A stretch of DNA of 64,000 nucleotides from assembly GCF_009707465.1 (NCBI RefSeq), contig NZ_CP046120.1, forward strand, positions 310,001 through 374,000, read 5' to 3'. A program made the translations under genes and the position numbers. This stretch comes from Novosphingobium sp. Gsoil 351. Lineage in GTDB: Bacteria; Pseudomonadota; Alphaproteobacteria; Sphingomonadales; Sphingomonadaceae. This document shows, in pieces, positions 44,745 to 54,286 of this stretch. The first letter of the stretch is position 1; every line of letters begins with the position of its first letter. The notes below the pieces were generated by a model, which was given only the letters and a program-made list of their open reading frames with translations, was not told where the DNA came from and ran no database searches.

Positions 44745-46572
44745 ATGGTCGATCTGACGGAAGCTCAGAAGGACGTCCTGAAGGCCGACGGGCACCAGCT
44801 TGTCGTTGGCGGGCCGGGTTCTGGGAAGACCACGGTTTCGATCCTTAAAGCGGCGAACATCGCTCGTGAAACGCTCAGGCCAGGGCAACGCATTCTCTTC
44901 CTGAGCTTTGCGCGAGCGACTGTATCTCGCGTGTTCGAGGCCATCGACGAGGAGCAGTCGGTTACGAAGGAAGAGAAGAAGAGGATCGAGGTCGATACCT
45001 ACCACTCCTTCTTCTGGCGCATCCTCAAAGCCCACGGATACCTCGTCGGATTTCCCCGTAGGATGACAATTCTGACGCCACCGAATGAGGCGATCGCGTT
45101 GTCGGCCCTCCGAAGCGGCTTTAAGGCCAATTCCAAACTATCTGACGATGAAAAGGCGCAGAAAGCTGCTCTTGAAGTCGCTGAGCGCATGCGACTGGCG
45201 ACCGAGGAGGGCAAGGTATGCTTCGATCTATTTGCGGAGCGCGTTGCCATCCTCCTTCATGGCTCCGTCAAGGTCCGCGAGCTGATCTCGACGATGTACC
45301 CATTCATCATCTTGGATGAATTTCAGGACACCAGCGCCGAGCAATGGCGCGCAGTCGAGGCGATTGGAAAGAGCAGTACGCTCATCGCGCTGGCCGACCC
45401 AGAGCAGCGCATCTTTGATTTCATCGGTGCTGATCCGAAGCGCCTCGACCACTTCAAGGACGCATTCAAGCCGTCCACCCACGATCTTGCTGGGGAGAAC
45501 CATCGGAGCAAGGGAACGGATATTACCCATTTCGGGAACGACCTTTTAACAGGCAAATTTCGACAAGAGCCCTATCAGGGTATCGATTATGAGGGGTTCG
45601 CTTCAAACCCCAACCAAGCCTTTGCCTCGTTGGTCGCCCAGGTCTTGAAGGCTAGGAAGCGGCTCATCGAATCCGGCCGTCGAGACTGGTCGCTCGCGAT
45701 CCTCGTTCCCACGAAGCGGATGACCCGACTCGTTTCTGACAACCTTCGCGAACCCTTCGGCAACGTGCCGCCAATAGCGCACACCGCGGCTGTCGATATG
45801 GAGGGGCCGATCCTGGCGGCAGAGGTCATCGCATTCCTGCTCCAGAAGCGCGATCATGACAGCTGCTTCGACGAGTTCGTCGACGTCCTTTGCAGCTTCT
45901 TCCACGGGCGAGGCGGGGCGGCGCCGACCAAAGGCGATCTGACTGAAGCTGCTCGCTTCCGGGCCGCTTTGGCGAAGTGGAACGACTGCGTCGCCAAAGC
46001 GCAAGCCTGCGGCGGCGAATAGCGTCCTCCAAGCCATGTTTGCGGTTCATCAGGCCGTTGCGGCAGTGAAGCTTAGCGGCGACCCCAATGCTGACTGGTT
46101 GGCGATACGAGCGGTCCTCGAGGGCGGAGGGTGTGCTCGCCTCGCCGAGATTGCCAAGGAAGTTCGAAACGTCCGCTTGCTGGAACGGGGAACCCAGCTC
46201 CGCCAAGGCCTATCTCAGGATTGGCGGAACTTCGGGGGCTATCGAAATGCCCTCGGGATCACGCGCCAAGCGTTCGTGCAGGAGCATTTCGCGACGGCGC
46301 AAAAGCCTGAGTCGGGCGTCGTTGTGATGAACATGCACAAAGCGAAGGGAAAGCAGTTTGATGAGGTCATCATATTCGAGGGATGGCCGAAGCGGGTGAA
46401 GGGCGAGATTGTCGGCAATCCCGACCGCATCGTTGGCGGCAATTACCGTGATGGCGCGATGACGCAGGCCCGACAGAATTTCCGAGTCAGCGTCACCCGC
46501 GCAAAGGTTCGCACGACGATCATGTCCCCGAAGGACGACGTTTGCGTCTTGCTGATCCCCGAACGGGATTAA
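44745..46572 (+). CDS. gajB: Gabija UvrD-like helicase GajB (frameshifted)
   Basis: A superfamily 1 helicase of about 608 residues if one base is removed near 46005-46015. The N-terminal frame (44745-46022) has Walker [31 protein letters not shown] (motif II), [11 protein letters not shown] (motif III) and GENHRSKG (motif IV region). The C-terminal frame (46036-46572, open upstream from about 46003) has [22 protein letters not shown] in pieces (motif V) and [11 protein letters not shown] (motif VI). Neither part alone is a complete helicase. GajB binds GajA and supplies DNA or nucleotide sensing in Gabija. The ATG at 44745 follows AGAGGG and is in frame with the long fused frame. Functional status depends on whether the frameshift is real. 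Confidence 0.78.
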
Positions 46573-46830
46573 CGGGCAGTCCCTTGCTCATGTGTTGGAA
46601 AGCAGCCGGCTCGTCCTTCGGTCTCCGGAATGTGTGGCAACTTTCAAAAGTTCGAAATGGGCTGCTGAATTGCTGAAACTGGGGCGAGAACGGTCAAAAA
46701 GGCAAAGTCGTACGATGAGCCACCCGAAGCAAGAGTTGCTCCTCGTTCAGAGCATTGGGATGATGAGAATCTCGACGGGGATCGATGACTCATTCGCGCG
46801 ACTAAGCGCGAGGATTCCGAATGGCACAGT

Positions 46831-47028
46831 TCACGAATCTGTGCGGCCCGAATACTCCGCGATTGACTGGATCCAGTCGTTGATTTCCGCTTCCACCCAC
46901 ACGGCGCATTTCGGGCCAAGCGATCGCGATTTCGGAAACCTGCCCTCGCTCATACGCTGATAAATGGCAGAGCGCTTCATTCCCACTCGCGCCATGACCT
47001 CTGGCAAACGCAGGAGACGGGCAGGCAA
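46831..47028 (-). CDS. AlpA-family excisionase-like regulator
   Basis: The 65-residue protein has the AlpA/MerR-like winged helix: LLRLPEVMARVGMKRSAIYQRMSEGRFPKSR in pieces (RLPEVMARVGMKRSAIYQRM), then VWVEAEINDWIQ. AlpA proteins regulate integrase or excision genes of phage-like elements. The start is a TTG at 47028. The next ATG would remove the first helix. No integrase lies next to it, so it is probably left over from, or supplied to, a larger mobile element. Confidence 0.8.
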   Translation of the reverse strand: MPARLLRLPEVMARVGMKRSAIYQRMSEGRFPKSRSLGPKCAVWVEAEINDWIQSIAEYSGRTDS

Positions 47029-47133
47029 AGTTGCCGCTTCTTCACAGGGGGGAGGATGAGACTTTGTTCTGGGGAGCAGCCGACATTGTTCATTCCTGTC
47101 TTGGTAAAGCTCGGTCCCCTCCGAGGCTTCGGA

Positions 47134-47637
47134 TCATCGTGGCAACGACATCGCTATGTCACGGTTGGCAAAGTCGTCGATGTGCTTGGCCAGCATGCGC
47201 GCGACGAGCTGTGAAGTGCCATTCGCCCAGCGTGGCCTCAAATCTGCGACCCTGCGGCCTAAGGTTCGATCAAGGTGGCCCGGCAAGGCGCTGAAGAATT
47301 CCTCGAGAAACTCGCCCATCTCGCTGCGCATCCACTCGCACGCCAAATCTTCTTGCCCGGCGAGGGCGAGGATCATGCTGGCGCGGGGGAAAGCCCCGCA
47401 AACGACGAGAATGCAAGCGGCTTCATCAAGCCCTATCGGCCGTTCGCCGCGCATGACCTCGCAGCAATGTCTCCCTGTGCATGCCGACCTCGCGGGCGAT
47501 CTGGTGTTTCGGTTTGTCAGCCGCTTCAACAGCGTGAGCCAGGATGCGTGCGAGGCTGTGATTAGCCTGGCCGGTCGTTGATGGGGTTTGGCAAGTCGCA
47601 GGCGACCTTCCGTGCCTCGATCAAGCCAATCATTCAT
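47134..47637 (-). pseudogene. XRE-like regulator with disrupted frame
   Basis: The 167-codon frame reads naturally at both ends (MNDWLDRGTEGRLRLAKP and from VMRGERPIGLDEAACILVV to the stop) but is odd in the middle (SHASWLTLLKRLTNRNTRS). In the other minus-strand frame, about 47455-47570 encodes ANHSLARILAHAVEAADKP followed by KHQIAREVGMHRETLLR, a good helix-turn-helix that joins smoothly to VMRGERPIGLDEA if one G is dropped near 47460. The C-terminal part (SEMGEFLEEFFSALPGHLDRTLGRR) is helical. Two compensating frameshifts, real or from sequencing, are implied. It is next to AlpA, so a mobile-element repressor is plausible. Confidence 0.55.
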
Positions 47638-47967
47638 AATTTCGATATTTTAGGAAATCCTACGTCTTTGCCCCCACTGTGACCGGATGGCCGGAGTTAG
47701 GGGGACAATTATTATTCAAAATGTCTGGGTCTGGGTCGTACTGACGCGGCGAAGCTGCTGAACGTGTGAGCGCTTTACGTCCTAGATTTCCTGGAAACGA
47801 ACAGTCTGAATCCGGCCCACAAGCTGCCAGCCCGCTAAGCGCCGTCAATTCCGGTCGTTCCGAGGTCCAACTGAGCTTCCCGGAAGCGGACGCTCAGTCG
47901 CTTTAGAACGCCGTGCACTGGAAAGGCCGCGCCACTTATACTTCACTTGTTCAGGGGCAGAAGAGCG
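47638..47967. other. Intergenic, no feature recognised
   Basis: About 330 bases without a convincing gene. The first 80 bases are AT-rich. I see no terminator, RNA or insertion-sequence end. A ribosome-binding-like GGGGCAGAAGAG precedes the ATG at 47968. Confidence 0.4.
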
Positions 47968-48780
47968 ATGTTCATCAAGTCTATCCGCATAGAAAATCTT
48001 CGGGCCTACGAGGACGAGACGATCGAATTCGCCCCTTATACGGGGCTGATTGGTGCTAACGGGGCGGGCAAGTCGACCATTCTGTGCGCGTTGAACATCT
48101 TCTTTCGCGAGACCGAGAGCGCTTCCACCAACCTAAGCAACCTAGATCGCGAAGATTTCCACCGAGGGAACCGGGGAAGCGCACGCTCAGCATGATGCGG
48201 TTTTAGCGAAGCTTCACCAGGTCATGCAGCCCAACCTGAGCGAAATGTTTTTCACGCCTAAGCTTGTGCTCGTCGAAGGCCTTGAAGACGCCGCGTACAT
48301 CAACGCGTGGCTCATCCTTTCCGGACGGTGGGACGCCTTCCGATCCGGCGGCGCCCACATCGTACCGGCCAATGCCAAAAGTGAGCTTATTCGCCCACTG
48401 ATAATTGCGCAGAAAATGGAGATACCCGTGTTCGTCGTGTTCGATTGCGACGGCGACAAGCTCCAACACAATGACCCAGCTCGCGCGGCACAAATCCGAG
48501 CTGTGCATGAGCGCGACAATCGCGCGATCTTCACGCTCGTCGGAGGACCCGTAGATGACCCCTTCCCGGCGGCAACAGTGTGGGGCGACCGGTACGCCGC
48601 TTGGCCCAGTGACTTGGGGAGGTGCGTGAAGGACGAAGCTGGCGACCATTGGGAACCAGCTGGCAACGTTGCATCGGCGGCCTGTGGCGGGTCTGGCGGG
48701 CTACAGAAGAACACCCTTCACATCGGCGCTCGGCTTAAGGAGCTTCACCGCCTCGGTGCCGGAACGGACACGCTCGACCA
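47968..48780 (+). pseudogene. Decayed OLD-family ATPase/TOPRIM nuclease
   Basis: Two frames hold the two ends of an OLD nuclease. The first (47968-48195) has MFIKSIRIENLRAYEDETIEF and Walker A LIGANGAGKST. The second (open from about 48195, in the +1 frame) has the TOPRIM domain: QVMQPNLSEMFFTPKLVLVEGLEDAAYI and VFVVFDCDGDKL. The ATPase middle, with signature and Walker B (roughly 250 or more residues), is missing and the frame changes at the joint, so this is an internal deletion. The 3' end also stops abruptly near 48775 (HIGARLKELHRLGAGTDTLD), where the truncated permease begins. It cannot encode an active enzyme. Confidence 0.7.
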
Positions 48781-49689
48781 TCCGTTGAGAGCGCCGACAC
48801 AACTGACGACCGCGAAAATTGAGATCAACTGTGCCGGTCCCGTGCCCCAGAAATGGCCGACGAAGACCGCGAAGGGCGCGCCCGACGCGCTGACGACCTG
48901 GCTAGGTAACATCAGCGAGATCGCGGAACTGACCAGCAGGTAAAACACACCTGTCAGGGCCGTCCCCCAGAGCAGAGCACGGGGCACGGTCTTGGCAGGA
49001 TCGCGCACGCGCCCTGCTGCGAACCCGACTGTTTCGAACCCGAGCAGCGCAAACATCGTCAAGCCCGCCGCACCGCCCAATCCGTCGAGTGAGAGTGCTG
49101 AAGGATGGAACGGCGCAATTGCACCCTTCTGCTCGGCCAGAGCACCCACCGCCAGTGAAATGACCGCGATCAGCGGGATGATCTTGATCACGGTGGTTGC
49201 GGTCTGAAATCGTCCAGCAGCGCGAAGCCCGCGCAGGTTGAGCAAGACTATTGCCCAGATAACCGCCGCCACGACAGCCAGCGGTGCTTCCAACATGATC
49301 GGCACCAGGCTTGCCATGTAGCTGACGGCCGCGACGGCGATGATCACCATTCCGGTCAGGTTGGAGATCAGGTAGACCCAGCTCACAAGGAATGCCGGGA
49401 CGTCCCCGAACGCGACGTCGACGATACCCACCGCGCCACCAGCATCGGGGTGGGCCTCCACCAGCCGCGCGAGAACGGTCGCAAGAACCAACGTGCCGCA
49501 GATGGCAATGATCCACGCTCCTACAGCGTTCCATCCGAATGGGGCGAGGCTGGCCGGCAAAAGGAATACGCCCGCGCCGATCATGCTGCCCATGACCAGC
49601 GCGATTGCCGCCAGCAGGCCCAACTGAGGGCCGGGAAGTGCGCCCTGCTCGGCGATAGTGGATCGCCCTTCCGCGATTGACCTGACCAA
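48745..49689 (-). pseudogene. APC-family amino-acid permease, 3' truncated
   Basis: The N-terminal 300 residues are a good APC transporter: LLAAIALVMGSMIGAGVFLLP (helix 1 with the GxG substrate motif), about nine membrane helices, and ALLGFETVGFAAGRVRDPAKTVPRAL. Homology ends at VGALNGW (about 48778), after which SSVSVPAPRR is read from foreign DNA to a stop at 48745. Normal relatives have about 430-450 residues, so the last two or three helices are lost. The joint coincides with the abrupt end of the OLD remnant. Transport function is doubtful. Confidence 0.75.
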
Positions 49690-50109
49690 AATTGCAGGCA
49701 GATAGACTTACAGCGAGATTAGCCTCCGGCAGCAAGTAGTCCAATGCCGCTCGCGCTCATTGCAGCGCGTCAAACGGGGCCGGAAGGGCCGGACTGCGGT
49801 CTGACGGCTTTGAGTCGATCGAGCGACGAAAGCGGACGCTCACTGGTGCTCGTCAAACCCGGCCCAAGCCCGCCTCAACCTGCGAGATCTGCAGCGCGCG
49901 CTGAGGCATCTGTATCGCCCGGATCGCCCACGCTAGTCACGTTCAGGACCTCCACCCGGAAAGAACCCAACGGGCAAAAACTCGAAGGCGCCGAGGCCAC
50001 AAGATGACCCAGGCCGCTTATAAATGGTTTTCCTACGCACCCATCCCAATCTCTATCGTCGATAGCGACTATCAATATTTTCCGCGGGCAAGCCCAAGGG
50101 CAGGGCAGT
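49690..50109. promoter_or_regulatory. Divergent intergenic region with overlapping palindromes
   Basis: This 420-base gap separates the permease (minus) and the esterase (plus). At 50053-50073 lie two overlapping dyads, CTATC-GTC-GATAG and GATAG-CGA-CTATC, about 37 bases before the esterase ATG, a good place for an operator. I see no gene or RNA in the rest. Confidence 0.35.
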
Positions 50110-51054
50110 ATGCAAGCGTGGATGGTCCTTGCCTTTGATCCTGCGGTTCTAGAAGAGCAGCGGCGCTTTAACGCTGAAGCGCAAAGCTTAGGAAGGCCAC
50201 TAGCCGACCCGCGAACGTTCGAACTTGGCGCACTTCGGAAGTCCCGGGAGTTCCGGCGAGACGGGACGAGGCGGTGCGCGCAGAACCCAGACGCTCGGGA
50301 CTTCTTGTTTCAGATAGACCGCGGAATGGCCAAAGGTAGGTTCTTCGGCTGTGACGACCCTCAGGGGCTTGCAGTCCATTTCCATGGGGGCGGCTGGGTT
50401 CTCGGTTCGATCCATAATCAGGATGATATTCTAACCCAGCTATCACAACAGTGCTCGTTTGATATTATCACACTTGATTACCCGCTCGCCCCCGAAGCAG
50501 GCTTGGCAGAGATCATTGCCTGGTCACAGATGGCTTTGATTGCGATCACAAGGACGCACTCTGAGCGCCCTATCGTCATCATCGGCGAGTCCGCCGGAGC
50601 GCATCTTGCGTTGTCCGCCCTCCTGGCAATCAGGGATCATGCAGGTCTTCCTGACAATATTCGGGCGCTGTCGCTGTTTTACGGAATATTCGATCTTTCT
50701 ATGACGGCTTCGCAGCGATCCTGGGGGCCCACATTTCTGGGTCTTTCAACTCCCTGGCTCGAGTACTTCTACGAACTCGCCCTGCCAACCATGGGCCTCG
50801 AAGAACGTCGTGCGCCCTCGATTTCGCCACTCTATGCGGACCTCTCGGGCCTGCCCCCGGCGCTGCTTTCGGTGGGGACTTTGGACCCGTTGATCGACGA
50901 TAGTAAATTGCTCCACGCCAAATGGCTCGAGGCGGGCAACATCGGACAGCTTGATGTTTATCCGGAAGCTCCACACGGCTTCAATCATTCAGAAACAGCT
51001 ATGGCCGGCCATGCGAACCGGGCTAGCTCCGAGTTTTTGCTTAAGTATCTCTGA
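50110..51054 (+). CDS. HSL-family esterase/lactonase-like hydrolase
   Basis: The 314-residue enzyme has the hormone-sensitive-lipase features: oxyanion motif FHGGGWVLGS (about 92), nucleophile GESAGAHLALS (Ser about 160), acid GTLDPLIDDS (Asp about 260) and His in APHGFNHS (about 289). No signal peptide, so it is cytoplasmic. It lies 116 bases before the flavin monooxygenase on the same strand. In this setting it would hydrolyse the ester or lactone formed by that enzyme. The ATG follows GGGCAGT. An upstream start is possible. Confidence 0.82.
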   Translation: MQAWMVLAFDPAVLEEQRRFNAEAQSLGRPLADPRTFELGALRKSREFRRDGTRRCAQNPDARDFLFQIDRGMAKGRFFGCDDPQGLAVHFHGGGWVLGSIHNQDDILTQLSQQCSFDIITLDYPLAPEAGLAEIIAWSQMALIAITRTHSERPIVIIGESAGAHLALSALLAIRDHAGLPDNIRALSLFYGIFDLSMTASQRSWGPTFLGLSTPWLEYFYELALPTMGLEERRAPSISPLYADLSGLPPALLSVGTLDPLIDDSKLLHAKWLEAGNIGQLDVYPEAPHGFNHSETAMAGHANRASSEFLLKYL

Positions 51055-51170
51055 GAGGTTGTCGAGGGATCATCCCTCGCAACGATAGCGTATATTCGAT
51101 CTACGCGTTTGAAGTAGCTTGTGCGCCGCTCTTAGTTTCGTCGGCCGGACCAACCGGATGGGCGAAGCGA

Positions 51171-53114
51171 ATGGGGGCGGAGTCGATGACGATTGACCAC
51201 TCTGGTCACGACCCTGCTGCGCCCTCCGTCGATCCAGCGTTCATCAGACGTGCAATCGACCAGTCCAATCTCAATGCGCTGCGCATCGCCTTGTATCAGG
51301 CGACCGGAGATACCGAGCTGGCCTCAATGGGCGTGACCACATACGCACCCTCAGGAACCCCATTCCTGTCCTACGTCGTGGCTGAAAGGGACGTCGAGCG
51401 ATTGAAGGCGAAGGCCCTGGCCTACCTTGAGGCCCAGCCGCATTTTATGACCCCCGTGCCGGATCGCGCTGAGGCCTACCGGTTGATGACGCTTTACCAA
51501 GGTGAGGCGCCGGACCCGGCAACAGCGGAATATGGCTATGAGGAGCTCGGTTTCGACGAGTTCAGTCGTGAGGCGCTTTGGACCTCGCGGCCGCCTCCGC
51601 GAGTGCTCGAAGAGTTTCTTGTCACGGTCGTTGGTGCTGGATTCAGTGGCATCGCGGCCGGAATTCAGCTCGATCGGCTCGGCATTCCGTTCCGTATCCT
51701 CGAGCGTCAGGGAGATATTGGCGGGACCTGGGAACTTAACGACTATCCTTCCGCGCGCGTGGATATCACGACCTTCCTCTACCAATACAAGTTCGTGAAG
51801 AACTATCCCTGGCGCAGCCACTTCGCCACCCGCGACGAACTCAAGGAATATATTGATCATGTCGTCGACAAGTTCGGGCTGCGTAACCGGATCGAAACCG
51901 ACACGAGCGTAACCGCCGCGCACTGGGACGCGGCGAAGGCGAGATGGACCGTCTCGACCCGTCGGAGTTCCGGAGAGCGTGAGACCTTCGATTGCAACGT
52001 CGTCATCAGTGCTGCGGGGTTGTTCAGCACTCCCAATCTGCCCGAGATCGAGGGCATCGAGACTTTTCGTGGAGCGATCTTCCACACCACGGCGTGGGAC
52101 CACGGCTTTGACTATGGCAACAAGGCGGTGGGCCTCATCGGAACCGGTTCGACGGGATCGCAGCTTATGCCCGAAGTCGCGCTTCAAGCGCGGCACCTGA
52201 CGGTCTATCAGCGCACGCCGCACTGGGTGACCCCCATTCGCGGGTACCGCAATCCGGTGTCGCCCGAAACCCGCTGGCTGCTCGACACTCTCCCGGGATA
52301 CGCCAACTGGTTCTGCTACAGCCATCACGTCGCACAGATGCAGTCGCAAAACCTCCACGAGATCGACCCCGTCTGGCAAGCGCGCGGGGGCCAGGTCAAC
52401 GAGAAGAATGAGCAGCTACGCGAGGGCCTGCTGCGCTACGTTTCGCGCAAGGTCGGCCATCGCCCGGACCTGATGGCCAAGGTCGTTCCCGACTATGCGC
52501 CGATGGCGCGGCGGCTGGTCGTCGACAACGGCTGGTACGACACGCTGCTGCGCGACAACGTCACTCTGGAAACAAGCGGCATCGAGCGATTTACTCCACG
52601 CGGCATCGTCTCGCGCGATGGCCGCGAGACATGCCTGGATCTCGTGATTGTCGGGGCCGGCTTCAAGGTGTCCCAGTATCTCTGGCCGGTCGCCTACGCG
52701 GGACGCGATGGCGCCAACCTCGACGACCTTTGGGCACGCGACGGGGCGCGAGCTTATCTGACGGTTGCGCTCCCCGGGTTCCCCAACTTCTTCATGCTCT
52801 ATGGGCCCAACGCTGGCGTGCGGGCGGGGAGCTTCCATTCCTGGATGGAGATTCTCACGCGCTACATCTGCAACGCGCTGGTCGGGATGATCGAACGCGG
52901 CGCCAGCACGATCGAGGTCAGACGGGAGGCGTTCGACGCCTACAATCGTGATCTCGACGCAGCGATGGCACGGATGCTGTGGGAATCCGAAAAGGGCGGC
53001 GGCGGTTACTACGTCAACGCCTTCGGCCGCTCGGGCGTGCAGATGCCGTGGACGCTGGGTGAATTCTACGCGCGGGTGAAGACGCCGAACCTCGACGATT
53101 TTCTGGTCGACTAG
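51171..53114 (+). CDS. Baeyer-Villiger-type flavin monooxygenase
   Basis: The 647-residue enzyme has an N-terminal extension of about 145 residues, then FAD-binding VVGAGFSGIAAGIQL (about 152), GDIGGTWELNDYPSARVD, the BVMO fingerprint FRGAIFHTTAWD (about 298; consensus FxGxxxHxxxW followed by P or D), and the NADPH-binding LIGTGSTGSQLMPE. The final part holds LDLVIVGAGFKVS. Such enzymes insert oxygen next to a carbonyl to make esters or lactones using NADPH and O2. The long N-terminal extension resembles CPDMO/steroid-type relatives. A second ATG at 51186 is also possible as start. Likely cotranscribed with the esterase. Confidence 0.88.
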   Translation: MGAESMTIDHSGHDPAAPSVDPAFIRRAIDQSNLNALRIALYQATGDTELASMGVTTYAPSGTPFLSYVVAERDVERLKAKALAYLEAQPHFMTPVPDRAEAYRLMTLYQGEAPDPATAEYGYEELGFDEFSREALWTSRPPPRVLEEFLVTVVGAGFSGIAAGIQLDRLGIPFRILERQGDIGGTWELNDYPSARVDITTFLYQYKFVKNYPWRSHFATRDELKEYIDHVVDKFGLRNRIETDTSVTAAHWDAAKARWTVSTRRSSGERETFDCNVVISAAGLFSTPNLPEIEGIETFRGAIFHTTAWDHGFDYGNKAVGLIGTGSTGSQLMPEVALQARHLTVYQRTPHWVTPIRGYRNPVSPETRWLLDTLPGYANWFCYSHHVAQMQSQNLHEIDPVWQARGGQVNEKNEQLREGLLRYVSRKVGHRPDLMAKVVPDYAPMARRLVVDNGWYDTLLRDNVTLETSGIERFTPRGIVSRDGRETCLDLVIVGAGFKVSQYLWPVAYAGRDGANLDDLWARDGARAYLTVALPGFPNFFMLYGPNAGVRAGSFHSWMEILTRYICNALVGMIERGASTIEVRREAFDAYNRDLDAAMARMLWESEKGGGGYYVNAFGRSGVQMPWTLGEFYARVKTPNLDDFLVD

Positions 53115-53127
53115 ACCAACCGAGCGT

Positions 53128-54261
53128 TCAGCCGCCGCCGAGCAGGATTCGCCGAATGCTTTCGGGTCCCTCGGGAAGATCGTCGGCGAGCCCGAGTTGG
53201 GTGGCTGCGGCAAAGCTCGCGACGGTGATCGCGTCGATATCCTCCGGCGTACCACCCGCTGCATCGATCGAGTGGGGTAGTCCGAGGTCGGCGATGAAAG
53301 TCTCAAGGCGGTCGGCCGCTGCATCGGCGAGTTTCTCTGGCGCCAGATTGGCCCGTGAAAGCCCCATCGCCACCGCTATCCGGCCCTGCGCCGCAAGTGT
53401 TTTGTCGCGCAGATGGCGCATTACCGAGGGCAACAGGATGCACGAGGTGATGCCGTGCGGGATATGCAGGCGAGCCCCGATCTGATGACCGAGGAAATGG
53501 CTCAGGCGCATGCCGGAAGCTCCCGCTCCGGAAATCGACATCCACGCCGCGAACTGGCACGCGGCGCGGCTCTCGAGATTGGCGGGATCGCGGCTGGACG
53601 GAAGGTTTTCGAACAGCAGGCGGATCGCCTCGAGCGCCAGCGGCTCGACGTAGGGATGTGGCCGGATCGCCCACACCGCCTCGAGCGCATGATCGAGCGC
53701 CTTGATCCCGCTCGACAGCCACAGCTCTGCAGGCGTGTCGATAGTGACCTCGGGATCTAGCACCACGATCCGCGGTGCGACGCGGGGATCCAACGCCAGC
53801 TTCTTGGACTGGGTCTCCTCCTCGGTGTAACCTGCGCCATAGGTGAACTCGCCCGCCGACAGGGTCGTGGGGATCGCGATCTGCGGGATCGGCTCAGCGC
53901 CGGTGCGATCCGCGTGACGCGAGGTCGCTATCTTGACCGTATCGAAAATACTGCTGCCGCCAATCGAGACGACCGCGTCGGCGCCGTGCCGCGCGATAGC
54001 GACGATCATTGCCTCGATGTCGCTCTCGGGCGAATGCTGCCGGCACCCGCCGAACACTTCGACCGCGCAACCCGCCAGCGCCCCCTGCACCCGGTCTACG
54101 TTGGGGGTCTTCTCGACGACGCTCTTCGATGAGGCGACGAGGACGCGCGAGGCCCCGAGGCGCGTGACGCTCTTGCGCAGCGCATCGACCCGGCCAACCC
54201 CCGATTCCACCCGTTCCGCCCCGGGAATGCGATAGGCATGATTCTCAAGGAAATCGGCCAC
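53128..54261 (-). CDS. Iron-containing alcohol dehydrogenase family protein
   Basis: The 377-residue protein starts at a GTG (54261) with GGGAG at good spacing. It has the NAD(P)-binding AVVSIGGSSIFDTVKIA, IAIPTTLSAGEFT, and the metal region GMRLSHFLGHQIGARLHIPHGI in pieces, with three His (LSHFLGHQ and IPHG) as ligands. The sequence is closest in style to maleylacetate reductase/hydroxyacid dehydrogenases. It is transcribed with the LysR gene 25 bases upstream. It could oxidise the hydroxy acid released by the esterase. That is inference. Confidence 0.82.
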   Translation of the reverse strand: MADFLENHAYRIPGAERVESGVGRVDALRKSVTRLGASRVLVASSKSVVEKTPNVDRVQGALAGCAVEVFGGCRQHSPESDIEAMIVAIARHGADAVVSIGGSSIFDTVKIATSRHADRTGAEPIPQIAIPTTLSAGEFTYGAGYTEEETQSKKLALDPRVAPRIVVLDPEVTIDTPAELWLSSGIKALDHALEAVWAIRPHPYVEPLALEAIRLLFENLPSSRDPANLESRAACQFAAWMSISGAGASGMRLSHFLGHQIGARLHIPHGITSCILLPSVMRHLRDKTLAAQGRIAVAMGLSRANLAPEKLADAAADRLETFIADLGLPHSIDAAGGTPEDIDAITVASFAAATQLGLADDLPEGPESIRRILLGGG

Positions 54262-54286
54262 AAGATGCTCCCGGCGGGCGTCGCCC

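Noticed and set aside
42903..46022. One large GajA-GajB fusion protein
   Set aside because: The frame is joined only through an extra G; dropping it gives a natural GajA stop and a GajB start with ribosome site. Two genes are the simpler reading.
46592..46960. Plus-strand frame of 122 codons after gajB
   Set aside because: It overlaps AlpA on the other strand, has biased composition and no domain; AlpA is the real gene.
47885..49840. Short direct repeat AAGCGGACGCTCA at about 47885 and 49827 as element ends
   Set aside because: The match is only about 13 bases, with no inverted ends, target duplication or transposase between them.
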